Assembly (NCBI GenBank): GCA_036676415.1
Contig: JAKFCX010000055.1
Location: forward strand, 1 to 64,000
Reading direction: 5' to 3'
DNA: 64,000 bases
Source: JAEZDC01 sp036676415
Lineage (GTDB): Bacteria; Bacteroidota; Bacteroidia; Chitinophagales; Chitinophagaceae
The notes under the pieces were generated by a model. It was not told the DNA's origin. It searched no databases and worked only from the letters and a program-made list of their open reading frames with translations. Below, piece after piece: positions 24,413 through 32,592 of this stretch. Positions within the stretch are counted from its first letter, which is position 1; each line of letters begins with the position of its first letter. A program made the translations under genes and the position numbers.

Positions 24413-25570
24413 TTAATGATGTGCTGCCTCTTCATGATGAGCACCTTCCATTGCCTGGCCAATAAATACTGCAGTCAGGTTAGCGAAAATGAATGCCTGT
24501 ATAAAAGCAACCAATACTTCAATAAAGTAAATGAATACAGTAAATGCAACAGATATTAATGAAGTTCCCCAGCCTGCAACCGGACTCATTTGCCCAAAAA
24601 TGAAGATCAGTGATACCAAACAAATAATGATAATGTGACCAGCCACCATATTTGCAAACAACCTGATGATGAGTGCAAACGGCTTAATGAACACACTAAG
24701 AACTTCTACAATAATAAGTATCGGTTTTACACCACCGGGAACCGGTGGATTGAAAATATGTGCCCAGTAATGTTTGTTACTGCTGGCAAGTATTACTATA
24801 AAAGAGATCACGCCAAGTACAACAGTGAACGCTATATTACCTGTTACATTTGCTGCACCTGGTATTAATCCAAACAGGTTATTGATAAGGATAAAGAAGA
24901 ATACCGTTAACAGGTAAGGAAGATATTTCTGGTATTTATGACCAAGATTTGGCTTGGCAACTTCGTCACGAACAAAGGTGATCACAGGCTCAATAAGGTT
25001 TTGTTTTCCTCTGGGAGCAGATGTCACTCCCTGGCCTCTTTTATAAGATTTAGCGATTGATGTCATCAGCCATACCAAAACGGCTAATGCAAGCATCATC
25101 TGAATCACATTCTTTGTGATAGACAGATCATAAACCCTTACATTAGTAAGAATCTGGCCATTTTCGTCAATCGGTACAATTTGTCCGGCTTTAAATCCTT
25201 TTAATTTTCCTTCGTTGATTTTGCCTTCAGTCAAGAGTTCATACCCATTATAAGGATGCTCTCCATGATGGAAATTCGAAGACATAAAAGCTGTAACCCC
25301 TCTCTCCGGAGAATACAATATTATAGGAAGCGGAATAGAAACATGATGCTCCTTCCCATCCGATCCACGGTAACCAGTAATATGAAACTCGTGATTGTCT
25401 AAAATGTGTCCGAAGATCACCTTCGCAGCATTAAATTTATCTTCCTTAGTTGCATTTGGATCTTTTCCCTCACCAGGATTATCATTCCCGGCAAATGCTA
25501 CATTAGAAATAGAGATAAAAAAAAGGCTGAAAGCCGCTATAAACAAAGGTTTTACACTTCTTAAACCCAT
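24413..25570 (-). CDS. atpB: ATP synthase F0 subunit a, with long periplasmic N-terminus
   Basis: 385 residues from ATG 25570, the first Met after a good promoter. A signal peptide (LFIAAFSLFFISISNVAFAG) precedes an N-terminal region of about 160 residues before the first of the canonical helices (IQMMLALAVLVWLM). The essential Arg is in FALIIRLFANMVAGH. The tail is His-rich (GAHHEEAAHH). The large N-terminal extension is usual in Bacteroidota. The protein forms the proton half-channels against the c-ring. Confidence 0.96.
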   Translation of the reverse strand: MGLRSVKPLFIAAFSLFFISISNVAFAGNDNPGEGKDPNATKEDKFNAAKVIFGHILDNHEFHITGYRGSDGKEHHVSIPLPIILYSPERGVTAFMSSNFHHGEHPYNGYELLTEGKINEGKLKGFKAGQIVPIDENGQILTNVRVYDLSITKNVIQMMLALAVLVWLMTSIAKSYKRGQGVTSAPRGKQNLIEPVITFVRDEVAKPNLGHKYQKYLPYLLTVFFFILINNLFGLIPGAANVTGNIAFTVVLGVISFIVILASSNKHYWAHIFNPPVPGGVKPILIIVEVLSVFIKPFALIIRLFANMVAGHIIIICLVSLIFIFGQMSPVAGWGTSLISVAFTVFIYFIEVLVAFIQAFIFANLTAVFIGQAMEGAHHEEAAHH

Positions 25571-25590
25571 ACCCTTTCTGAAATTTGCGG

Positions 25591-25624
25591 CAAAGATAAG
25601 GGTATGGGTACTAAAAAAATCAAA
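25591..25624 (-). promoter_or_regulatory. Promoter of the atp operon
   Basis: On the minus strand TTTG (25624-25621), a 22-bp spacer and TATCTTTG (25598-25591), 20 nt before ATG 25570. Confidence 0.6.
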
Positions 25625-25649
25625 TAAGAAAATCTGTATCTCTAAAGGA

Positions 25650-26134
25650 CTAAAGACCTTCTTCTTCCCTGAGTTTTTTGATCTTTTCGAGGTAGATAAC
25701 ATCGATCTGATCTTTAGGACGATTGGCTGCTTTTTTTGAATCAATCAATTGATTAATATGAAGAAACCTCACGCTTACATCATGAATCTGAACTTCAGTT
25801 GCTATGTCATAGCTGTGTTGAAATGGAATGTTCTCCAACCCTTTTAAAGTGGTCATTACATCTAGCCTGAACCCATTATTGAGATAGAAGAAAACCCATC
25901 CAGGAATAAAATCAAGCCTTTCCAGTGGTTCAAAATCTCCTATATCAGCAATCTTGAACGCTTTTCGTAAAGTCTTTCGATTCATGGGAATATCATCAAT
26001 ATAAATATCCATATCGTCTGTTACTCTTTGATACCCTGCTATATTAGTGGCAAACCCTCCAACCATAATAATTTGAGCCCTGCCTGCTGGCAGGCTCTCC
26101 AGAACTCGAGAATACTTTCATTATAAATATCCAT
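25650..26134 (-). pseudogene. Nucleotidyltransferase-like (MNT/AbiEii-type) gene with a -1 frameshift
   Basis: Two frames together make one protein. ATG 26134 encodes MDIYNESILEFWRACQQAGL, then the frame runs into TAG at 26039. The second frame continues with IIMVGGFATNIAGYQRVTDD (ATG 26066) and runs 138 residues to 25650. GGFA...G-x-x-R-x-T-D-D-x-D-I-Y-I is the nucleotidyltransferase-fold active-site pattern. Restoring one A near 26077 would join the frames. ATG 26134 overlaps the stop of the 65-residue gene (TAATG), which supports the upstream start. The shorter product from ATG 26066 could still be made. True mutation and sequencing error cannot be separated here. Confidence 0.65.
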
Positions 26135-26331
26135 TAATTACCCTGTTGCGGAAGTTTATATGGCTTATGTGTAACACGAGCATTTTTAAGCATAATTCCC
26201 GTTTTTACCAATTGCATCAGCATGTCAAACCTTTGGGTGGGAGTTCGTTTTAAGGCATCTCTTAACAGATCCATTTCAGCCTTTTCGTAATCTGGCTGCG
26301 GTTCATTCGCTATGTTTTTGTTCTCAGACAT
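26134..26331 (-). CDS. Small protein, 65 residues, coupled to nucleotidyltransferase-like gene
   Basis: ATG 26331 overlaps the end of the ABC transporter gene by 8 bp; the stop overlaps the next ATG (TAATG). The product is charged and helical with the motif RTPTQRFDMLMQLVKTGIMLKNARV. I recognise the pattern as one that precedes nucleotidyltransferase-like genes in this phylum but know no function. The tight pair of a small helical protein and a nucleotidyltransferase fold is toxin-antitoxin-like; that is inference. Confidence 0.65.
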   Translation of the reverse strand: MSENKNIANEPQPDYEKAEMDLLRDALKRTPTQRFDMLMQLVKTGIMLKNARVTHKPYKLPQQGN

Positions 26332-28162
26332 TAGCAGATGCAGATGCAGCTTTTCTTTCAAACTGCATCTGGTGCAATTTACTATAAAATCCGCCCAAAG
26401 CCAATAGCTGTTGATGGGTTCCCATTTCTTTGATCTCTCCTTTATCAAGTACAATGATCTTACTCGCTTTGCGTATGGTGGATAGTCGATGTGCAATAAC
26501 AATGGATGTTCTTCCTGCTATTAAGGTATCAATAGCTTTTTGTATAAGGAGCTCACTTTCAGTATCGATGGATGAGGTTGCTTCATCAAGAATAAGGATT
26601 GAAGGGTCATAGATTAGTGCCCGGATAAAAGAGATCAGTTGCCGTTGCCCTAAACTCAATGTGCTGCCCCGCTCCATTACATTATAATCGTAGTTGCCAG
26701 GCAGTCTCATGATAAAATCGTGGATGCCGATCATTTTGGCTGCTTCTTCTACCTGCTGACGAGTGATTGCCGGGTTTCTCAGTGTGATATTATCAACGAT
26801 TGAGCCTGAAAAAAGAAACACATCCTGCAACACCACACCAATATGTTTCCGGAGATGGTCAAGTTCATAATCTTCAATGTCTATTCCGTCAATTTTAATC
26901 GTTCCTTCCTGGATATGATACAATCTGTTTAGCAAGCTGATGATTGAAGTTTTTCCGCTTCCTGTATGCCCTACCAAAGCAATGGTTTCACCTTGTCTTG
27001 CAGTAAAACTGATATTTTTCAAAACATAATTCGGTTCTTCATAAGCAAATGAAACCTCGCTGAATTCTATATCACCTTTGATAGTTTCAGTTGCAACCTT
27101 TCCTTCTTTCCTGGTCACATCTTCATTATCCATTACTTTAAAAACACGTTCTGCAGCAATGATACCCATCTGTAGTACATTGAATTTATCTGCAATGATC
27201 CGTAGCGGACGAAAAAGCAAATTCAGGAACATGATAAAAGCAGTGAGTTTACCGGCCATATCCCTGTCAAGCGGATTTCCAGTCACCTGTCCGGCAAGCC
27301 ACCAAACGGCTAAGCCTGTACTTACAGCCAGAACGATTTCAACGATGGGAAAGAAAACAGAGTAAGCGAAGATTGCTTTGATGTTTGCATTTCTGTGATC
27401 GGCATTGATCTTCTTAAATTTTGCATGTTCTCTTTCCTCTGCAGCAAAAGCTTGTACTACCTGCATTCCGGTAAGATGTTCCTGCACAAAAGCATTTAAT
27501 ATTGCAACAGCATCCCTGACTTTAATGAAACTTTTGTTTACACTCTCTTTGAAATAATAGGTGGCAATTAAAAGAAAAGGAAATGGAATCAGTGCAATCA
27601 AAGTCAACTGCCAATCCATAAAAAACATGGTGCAGAGAATAACGATGATTGTTAACAGATCTGCAAGAATCGGTATCAATCCTTCGGCGAAAATATCATT
27701 CACTGATTCTATGTCTGAAATCGTACGTGTTGTTAAAGTGCCTATTTGTGTTCTGTCGAACTGCCGTAAGTTTAATCCTAGTATTTTCTCGTAAACAGCA
27801 GTTCTCATATCTTTCACCACATGCTGGCCTAACCATGAAGCAAGGAAAGAAAATCCAAACCTGACAGCTGATTCAATGAATAGAAAGACTACCTGGAAAA
27901 TACTTACTGCAACAATAAAAGCAGCTACACCTTCTAAATGAGCATCAAACAAAAAAAAGTTGAGCCAGGCAGGAGACTGAACATCCTGAAGTAGCGCACT
28001 ATCAACGGTAAGTCGAATAAGAAATGGCCTTATCGGTGCAAAAGCAGCCATAAGAATTGCCATAAACAAACTGAAGTAAAATGCCTTGCGGTAAGGACGT
28101 ACAAAGCGAAAAACCCGCTTAATAACATTCACATCAAATACTTTCTTGCGGACTTTTTCCAT
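26324..28162 (-). CDS. ABC exporter, fused membrane and ATP-binding domains
   Basis: 612 residues from ATG 28162 (a TTG three codons earlier is the alternative). Six-helix ABC membrane domain in the first 330 residues, then the nucleotide-binding domain with Walker A GHTGSGKTS, signature LSLGQRQ, Walker B ILILDEATSS and H-loop IAHRLS. A homodimeric or heterodimeric type-I exporter of lipid or drug type. It is the first gene of a unit with the 65-residue protein and the frameshifted nucleotidyltransferase-like gene. Confidence 0.94.
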   Translation of the reverse strand: MEKVRKKVFDVNVIKRVFRFVRPYRKAFYFSLFMAILMAAFAPIRPFLIRLTVDSALLQDVQSPAWLNFFLFDAHLEGVAAFIVAVSIFQVVFLFIESAVRFGFSFLASWLGQHVVKDMRTAVYEKILGLNLRQFDRTQIGTLTTRTISDIESVNDIFAEGLIPILADLLTIIVILCTMFFMDWQLTLIALIPFPFLLIATYYFKESVNKSFIKVRDAVAILNAFVQEHLTGMQVVQAFAAEEREHAKFKKINADHRNANIKAIFAYSVFFPIVEIVLAVSTGLAVWWLAGQVTGNPLDRDMAGKLTAFIMFLNLLFRPLRIIADKFNVLQMGIIAAERVFKVMDNEDVTRKEGKVATETIKGDIEFSEVSFAYEEPNYVLKNISFTARQGETIALVGHTGSGKTSIISLLNRLYHIQEGTIKIDGIDIEDYELDHLRKHIGVVLQDVFLFSGSIVDNITLRNPAITRQQVEEAAKMIGIHDFIMRLPGNYDYNVMERGSTLSLGQRQLISFIRALIYDPSILILDEATSSIDTESELLIQKAIDTLIAGRTSIVIAHRLSTIRKASKIIVLDKGEIKEMGTHQQLLALGGFYSKLHQMQFERKAASASANV

Positions 28163-28267
28163 AAACAACAAAAATAATCAAGTTGACCTGAGCAAATTCC
28201 AAGGCATTTCTTTTTTTACAAACGGTTACAAAAGTTTAGATCGGTCTTTGCTTATATTCGTACTGTT

Positions 28268-30517
28268 ATGGCAGAGCAAGCACATGTGACTGATACAATC
28301 CCGAAATACACACTTACAGAAGAACAGGAGAAGAAAGAGATCCTGCGGCAATACCGTTCATTGTTAAGAAGCCTTAGACCAAAACTCAAGAAAGGTGACA
28401 AAGAACTGGTGCGTCATGCTTTTGAAACTTCAGCCGAAGCTCATAAATCAATGCGGAGAAAAAGCGGTGAACCTTACATACTCCATCCAATTGCCGTAGC
28501 ACAGATCTGTATCACAGAAATAGGATTGGGCGTAAGAAGTACCATTTGCTGCCTATTACATGATACCGTTGAGGATACTGATATTACGCTTGAGGATGTA
28601 CAGCGTGAATTTGGAAATGAAATAGCCAAGATCGTTGATGGATTAACCAAGATATCGAATGTTCTGGATGCAAATTCCAGCAAACAGGCAGAGAACTTCC
28701 GAAAGATATTACTGACGTTAACGGATGATCCCCGTGTAATTCTTATAAAGCTGGCAGATCGTTTACACAATATGCGAACCCTTGATCACATGAAAAGGGA
28801 GAAGCAGTTGAAAGTAGCGAGTGAAACAGTTTGGGTATACGCTCCATTGGCTCACCGAATGGGTTTGTACAATATCAAAACAGAGATGGAAGACCTGGCC
28901 ATGAAATACATGGAGCCAGAACAGTATAAAGAGATTGCAAAAAGGTTATCTGAAACCAAAAGAGAAAGAACACGGTACATCAATGAATTTATTCGTCCGA
29001 TAAAAGATAAGCTCGTAGCACAAGGTCTCGACTTTGAACTATATGGCCGACCAAAAAGCATCCATTCCATCTGGAATAAGATGAAGAAGAAGGGTGTTTC
29101 GTTTGAAGAAGTATATGACTTGTTTGCTATTCGTGTCATCCTTAATTCGCCTCAGGAAAAAGAAAAAGAAGATTGCTGGAAAGTTTATTCGATGATCACT
29201 GATGAATACACCCCATCACCTGAACGACTGAGGGACTGGCTCAGTAATCCGAAAAGCAATGGTTACGAAGCTTTGCATACAACTGTAATGGGGCCACAGG
29301 GGAAATGGGTGGAAGTGCAGATCCGTTCTAAACGAATGAATGAGATTGCCGAAAAAGGTCTTGCTGCACATTACAAATACAAAGAAGGTGGATCGGAAGA
29401 AGATCGTTTTGATAAGTGGTTCGGGCAAATTAGAGAAGTGCTCACACACCAGGATACCGACAGTGTTGACTTCTTACAGGATTTTAAAACCTCGTTTCTT
29501 GCAGAAGAGATTTATGTGTACACACCAAAAGGGGATGTAAAAATGTTGCCTATTGGAAGTACGGCATTAGATTTTGCTTTCTCTATTCACTCTGCTGTTG
29601 GTTCTAAATGTATCGGGGCAAAAGTGCACCATAAGCTGGTTCCCATCAGCCATAAATTAAGAAGTGGAGACCAGGTTGAGATCATAACCAGCAATAAACA
29701 AAAGCCAACAGAAGACTGGCTGAACATTGTTGTTACGGCAAAGGCAAAAAGTAAGATCAAAGATGCACTGAGAGAAGAGAAAAGAAAAGTGGCCGAAGAT
29801 GGAAAATACATGTTGCAGCGGAAGCTGGAAACGATGGGTGCAGGTTTTCATTCGGGTAATATTGAAATACTGGAACATTATTACAAGCTCAGTTCGCAGC
29901 TTGAACTTTTTTATCGCATTGCAACCAAGGCAATTGATCTAAAGGAGTTGAAAGAATTCCAGTTATTGGGAGATAAACTTGAACCGCCGAAACCAGTTAA
30001 ACCCATCGAGATTCCTGAGCCTGAACACAAGGTATACAGCAAAAAGGAATCGGAACTCATCATATTTGGTGAAAGCAGCGACAGGGTTCAGTACAATCTT
30101 GCTAAATGTTGTAATCCTATTCCTGGTGATGATGTTTTTGGATTTGTTACCACAGGTAAAGGCCTGATGATACACAGAACCAACTGTCCAAATGCTGCAA
30201 GATTACTGGCCAACTACGGTCATAGAGTGGTAAAAACCAAGTGGGCCAAGAACAAAGAAATTTCATTCCTTACGGGCCTTAAGATCATTGGTCTGGATGA
30301 TGTAGGTGTGGTACATAAGCTAACGAACATTATAAGTGGTGAGTTAAAACTAAATATCGCTGGTCTTTCCATCGAATCGAAAGAAGGGGTGTTTGAAGGA
30401 ATTATTAAGATTTTCGTTCAGGATAAAGAACAGCTTCATGCGCTGGTTGCAAGATTAAAGGCATTGAATGGTATTCATTCCGTAGATCGCTTTGATACGG
30501 AGGATGAGAAGGTGTAA
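28268..30517 (+). CDS. rel: Bifunctional (p)ppGpp synthetase/hydrolase (Rel/SpoT family)
   Basis: 749 residues, full length. N-terminal hydrolase HD domain with the catalytic HD in LLHDTVED (His98-Asp99). Synthetase domain around residues 240-340 with FELYGRPKSIHSIWNKM and VYDLFAIRVI. TGS domain around 400-460 (EIYVYTPKGDVKMLPIGSTALDFA). C-terminal zinc-finger-like region with CCNPIPGDDV and a final ACT domain. Both catalytic centres look intact, so it likely makes and degrades the alarmone. The start has a 7/8 promoter-box match (TATATTCG) just upstream. Confidence 0.97.
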   Translation: MAEQAHVTDTIPKYTLTEEQEKKEILRQYRSLLRSLRPKLKKGDKELVRHAFETSAEAHKSMRRKSGEPYILHPIAVAQICITEIGLGVRSTICCLLHDTVEDTDITLEDVQREFGNEIAKIVDGLTKISNVLDANSSKQAENFRKILLTLTDDPRVILIKLADRLHNMRTLDHMKREKQLKVASETVWVYAPLAHRMGLYNIKTEMEDLAMKYMEPEQYKEIAKRLSETKRERTRYINEFIRPIKDKLVAQGLDFELYGRPKSIHSIWNKMKKKGVSFEEVYDLFAIRVILNSPQEKEKEDCWKVYSMITDEYTPSPERLRDWLSNPKSNGYEALHTTVMGPQGKWVEVQIRSKRMNEIAEKGLAAHYKYKEGGSEEDRFDKWFGQIREVLTHQDTDSVDFLQDFKTSFLAEEIYVYTPKGDVKMLPIGSTALDFAFSIHSAVGSKCIGAKVHHKLVPISHKLRSGDQVEIITSNKQKPTEDWLNIVVTAKAKSKIKDALREEKRKVAEDGKYMLQRKLETMGAGFHSGNIEILEHYYKLSSQLELFYRIATKAIDLKELKEFQLLGDKLEPPKPVKPIEIPEPEHKVYSKKESELIIFGESSDRVQYNLAKCCNPIPGDDVFGFVTTGKGLMIHRTNCPNAARLLANYGHRVVKTKWAKNKEISFLTGLKIIGLDDVGVVHKLTNIISGELKLNIAGLSIESKEGVFEGIIKIFVQDKEQLHALVARLKALNGIHSVDRFDTEDEKV

Positions 30518-30540
30518 CCAGCTTGTATCAAGTTTATTTC

Positions 30541-30566
30541 AGCTTCCGTTGCGTCGCACTCTTGTA
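30541..30566 (-). repeat. Modular intergenic repeat, copy g (GTGCGACG core)
   Basis: GCTTCCGTTGCG then TCGCACTCTTGTAC on the plus strand. With copy h it forms an inverted pair around about 108 bp between rel and purA. Confidence 0.85.
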
Positions 30567-30674
30567 CAACAGGAACACAGATGCTGCCGATTACACAGAT
30601 TCTTACTGATTTTCTGTGCTGAAAATGTTCATCATGGTTAGCTGCATTCTACTCAGCTCAATAAAGTTCAGAAT
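30567..30674. other. Spacer between inverted repeat copies, no gene seen
   Basis: Contains a CGATTACACAGATT-type stretch similar to the decayed repeat at 12125-12160. No open frame of note. Together with flanking copies g and h it looks like a 157-bp unit with inverted ends (30541-30697). Confidence 0.5.
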
Positions 30675-30697
30675 GTACAAGTGAGTGACACAACGAA
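30675..30697 (+). repeat. Modular intergenic repeat, copy h (GTGAGTGACA core)
   Basis: GTACAAGTG, AGTGACA, CAACGAA. Inverted relative to copy g and with a different core variant. Confidence 0.85.
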
Positions 30698-30738
30698 CGA
30701 TACCATGAAAACCGGAGGCTGGAAAACATAATTATCCC

Positions 30739-30773
30739 CAAATAGCAAATTCCAAATTCCTAATTCCAAATCC
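30739..30773. repeat. Heptanucleotide tandem repeat upstream of purA
   Basis: Five 7-nt units in register: CAAATAG, CAAATTC, CAAATTC, CTAATTC, CAAATCC. The array ends 6 nt before the purA -7 box, so it occupies the place of the -33 region. Confidence 0.8.
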
Positions 30774-30779
30774 CCCACT

Positions 30780-30787
30780 TACATTTG
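30780..30787 (+). promoter_or_regulatory. -7 box for purA
   Basis: TACATTTG, 19 nt before ATG 30807. No TTG is found at the expected -33 position, which is filled by heptamer repeats. Confidence 0.5.
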
Positions 30788-30806
30788 CCATGCTCAAAAA
30801 ACAATT

Positions 30807-32069
30807 ATGGTTGATGTACTGCTTGGCTTACAATGGGGAGACGAAGGAAAAGGAAAGATCGTAGATTACTTCGCTCCTAACTATGACATTATAGCCCGTT
30901 TCCAGGGTGGACCAAATGCAGGTCATACTTTATACGTTCAGGACAAGAAAATCGTTTTACACCAGATACCCTCCGGCATTTTTCATCAGCATACAATTAA
31001 CCTGATCGGCAATGGTGTGGTGTTAGATCCTGTTGCATTAAAGAAAGAATGTGATATAGTAGCTTCTTTTGGAATTGACGTAAAGAAAAATCTCTTTATC
31101 TCTGAAAGAACCAACATTATTGTTCCTACACACAGGGCTTTGGATAAAGCTTCAGAATCACAAAAAGGTGAAGGAAAGATCGGCTCTACGTTAAAAGGCA
31201 TTGGCCCGGCTTATATGGATAAAACCGGAAGAAATGCTTTAAGAGCAGGTGATCTGCTTGACAAAGGATTTATTTCGAATTATATCAAGCTCCGATTGAA
31301 GCACCAGAAGTTGTTAGATAACTTCCAGTTCACAGAAGATATTTCTACCTGGGAAGAAGAATTTTTTGAAGCAGTGGACTTTTTGAAATCACTGAATATT
31401 GTTAATGGTGAATATTTCATTAACCACCAGATAAGCAAAGGCAAAAAAGTATTGGCGGAAGGAGCACAGGGAACGATGCTGGATATCGATTTCGGTACGT
31501 TTCCATACGTTACTTCATCTAACACCATATCGGCCGGTGTATGTACTGGTTTAGGTGTTTCACCAAAGAAAATAAATGAAGTGATTGGTGTTACAAAAGC
31601 ATATTGCACAAGAGTTGGCAGCGGACCATTTCCATCTGAATTGGATGATACCACAGGTGAAGAACTGAGAAAACTAGGTAATGAATTTGGCGCTACTACC
31701 GGTAGACCAAGAAGATGTGGATGGTTAGATCTTGTAGCTTTAAAATTTGCCTGTATGATCAATGGCACTACACAGGTGGTAATGACCAAAGCTGATGTGC
31801 TGGATTCATTTGAGGAACTGAGTGTCTGCACATCTTACAAGGTAAATGGCAAAGTGCAAACAGAAGTGCCTTACCAGATGAACAAGGTTAAAATAGAACC
31901 GCAATTAGAAACTTTTACCGGTTGGAATACAGATTCAAGTAAGATAACAGAGAGTAAATCTTTGCCGGAGGTAATGAAAGACTATATTAATTTTATCAAC
32001 AACTATATTCAGGCTCCTGTAAAATATGTTTCCAACGGACCTGGAAGAGATCAAATGGTGATAATATAA
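30807..32069 (+). CDS. purA: Adenylosuccinate synthase
   Basis: 420 residues. GTP-dependent ligation of IMP and aspartate, the first committed step to AMP. The N-terminal GDEGKGK loop is at 11-17 within LGLQWGDEGKGKIVDY, followed by the conserved QGGPNAGHT; downstream GAQGTMLDIDFGTFPYVTSS and TTGRPRRCGW are signatures. The full family length is present. An A/T-rich hairpin follows the stop. Confidence 0.98.
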   Translation: MVDVLLGLQWGDEGKGKIVDYFAPNYDIIARFQGGPNAGHTLYVQDKKIVLHQIPSGIFHQHTINLIGNGVVLDPVALKKECDIVASFGIDVKKNLFISERTNIIVPTHRALDKASESQKGEGKIGSTLKGIGPAYMDKTGRNALRAGDLLDKGFISNYIKLRLKHQKLLDNFQFTEDISTWEEEFFEAVDFLKSLNIVNGEYFINHQISKGKKVLAEGAQGTMLDIDFGTFPYVTSSNTISAGVCTGLGVSPKKINEVIGVTKAYCTRVGSGPFPSELDDTTGEELRKLGNEFGATTGRPRRCGWLDLVALKFACMINGTTQVVMTKADVLDSFEELSVCTSYKVNGKVQTEVPYQMNKVKIEPQLETFTGWNTDSSKITESKSLPEVMKDYINFINNYIQAPVKYVSNGPGRDQMVII

Positions 32070-32088
32070 AAAAGATTATTGATTTCAG

Positions 32089-32110
32089 AACCAAAAAGAT
32101 TTTTTTGGTT
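32089..32110 (+). terminator. Weak hairpin after purA
   Basis: AACCAAAAA (32089-32097) pairs with TTTTTGGTT (32102-32110). There is no T-run after it, so termination may be partial. Confidence 0.4.
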
Positions 32111-32155
32111 GTAACAAAAACTCGTTGAAATTTTACGCTGATAATTCGTTGGAAT

Positions 32156-32587
32156 ATGAAATCTAACAAGAGCAACAAAAGCAGTAACGACAAACACCAC
32201 TCAGCAAACGAAAAAGCTGAAAAGGCGTCTCCCAAAAGCAAAAAGCAAATGGAAGATGATGAGGACGATGACATTGATGAAGATGATGAGATGGATCTGA
32301 AACCTGCTTCAAAAAAATCAGCAAAAACTTCTTCCAAAAAATCGTCTGATGAGGATGAGGAAGACGAAGACGATGTTGAAGAAGCTGATGATTGGGAAAA
32401 AGGAGATGGTGAAGAAGATTCATGGGATCCCGACTTTGATGAATTTGATATCCCAAGTCGAACCAAAAAAGCCGGTGGTGGAAAGAAAGGTGAAGAGGAA
32501 GATGATTTTAAGCTGGATGAAGACCTGAAGGAGTTTGATGCCTTTAGTGATCCGGATTTTGATGATGATGAAGAAGACGATTATTAA
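32156..32587 (+). CDS. Highly acidic low-complexity protein
   Basis: 143 residues. The first 30 residues are Lys/Ser/Asn-rich; then long Asp/Glu runs alternate with Lys/Ser patches (SKKSAKTSSKKSSDEDE), ending in DFDDDEEDDY. Only the aromatic blocks DDWEKGDGEEDSWDPDFDEF and LKEFDAFSDPDF break the pattern. It is predicted to be intrinsically disordered. The reading frame is real because it closes 5 bp before pabB and its codon use is ordinary. Possible roles are nucleic-acid mimicry or a basic-protein chaperone; there is no direct evidence for either. Confidence 0.75.
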   Translation: MKSNKSNKSSNDKHHSANEKAEKASPKSKKQMEDDEDDDIDEDDEMDLKPASKKSAKTSSKKSSDEDEEDEDDVEEADDWEKGDGEEDSWDPDFDEFDIPSRTKKAGGGKKGEEEDDFKLDEDLKEFDAFSDPDFDDDEEDDY

Positions 32588-32592
32588 TTCCT

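Noticed and set aside
26070..26100. GCCTGCC/GGCAGG palindrome as an inserted repeat disrupting the nucleotidyltransferase gene
   Set aside because: The translated segment (RACQQAGLK) fits the family's expected length and pattern, so only a single-base shift is needed to explain the break.
32163..32456. His/Leu/Pro-rich minus-strand frame opposite the acidic protein
   Set aside because: Antisense image of Asp/Glu codon runs; no protein-like features.
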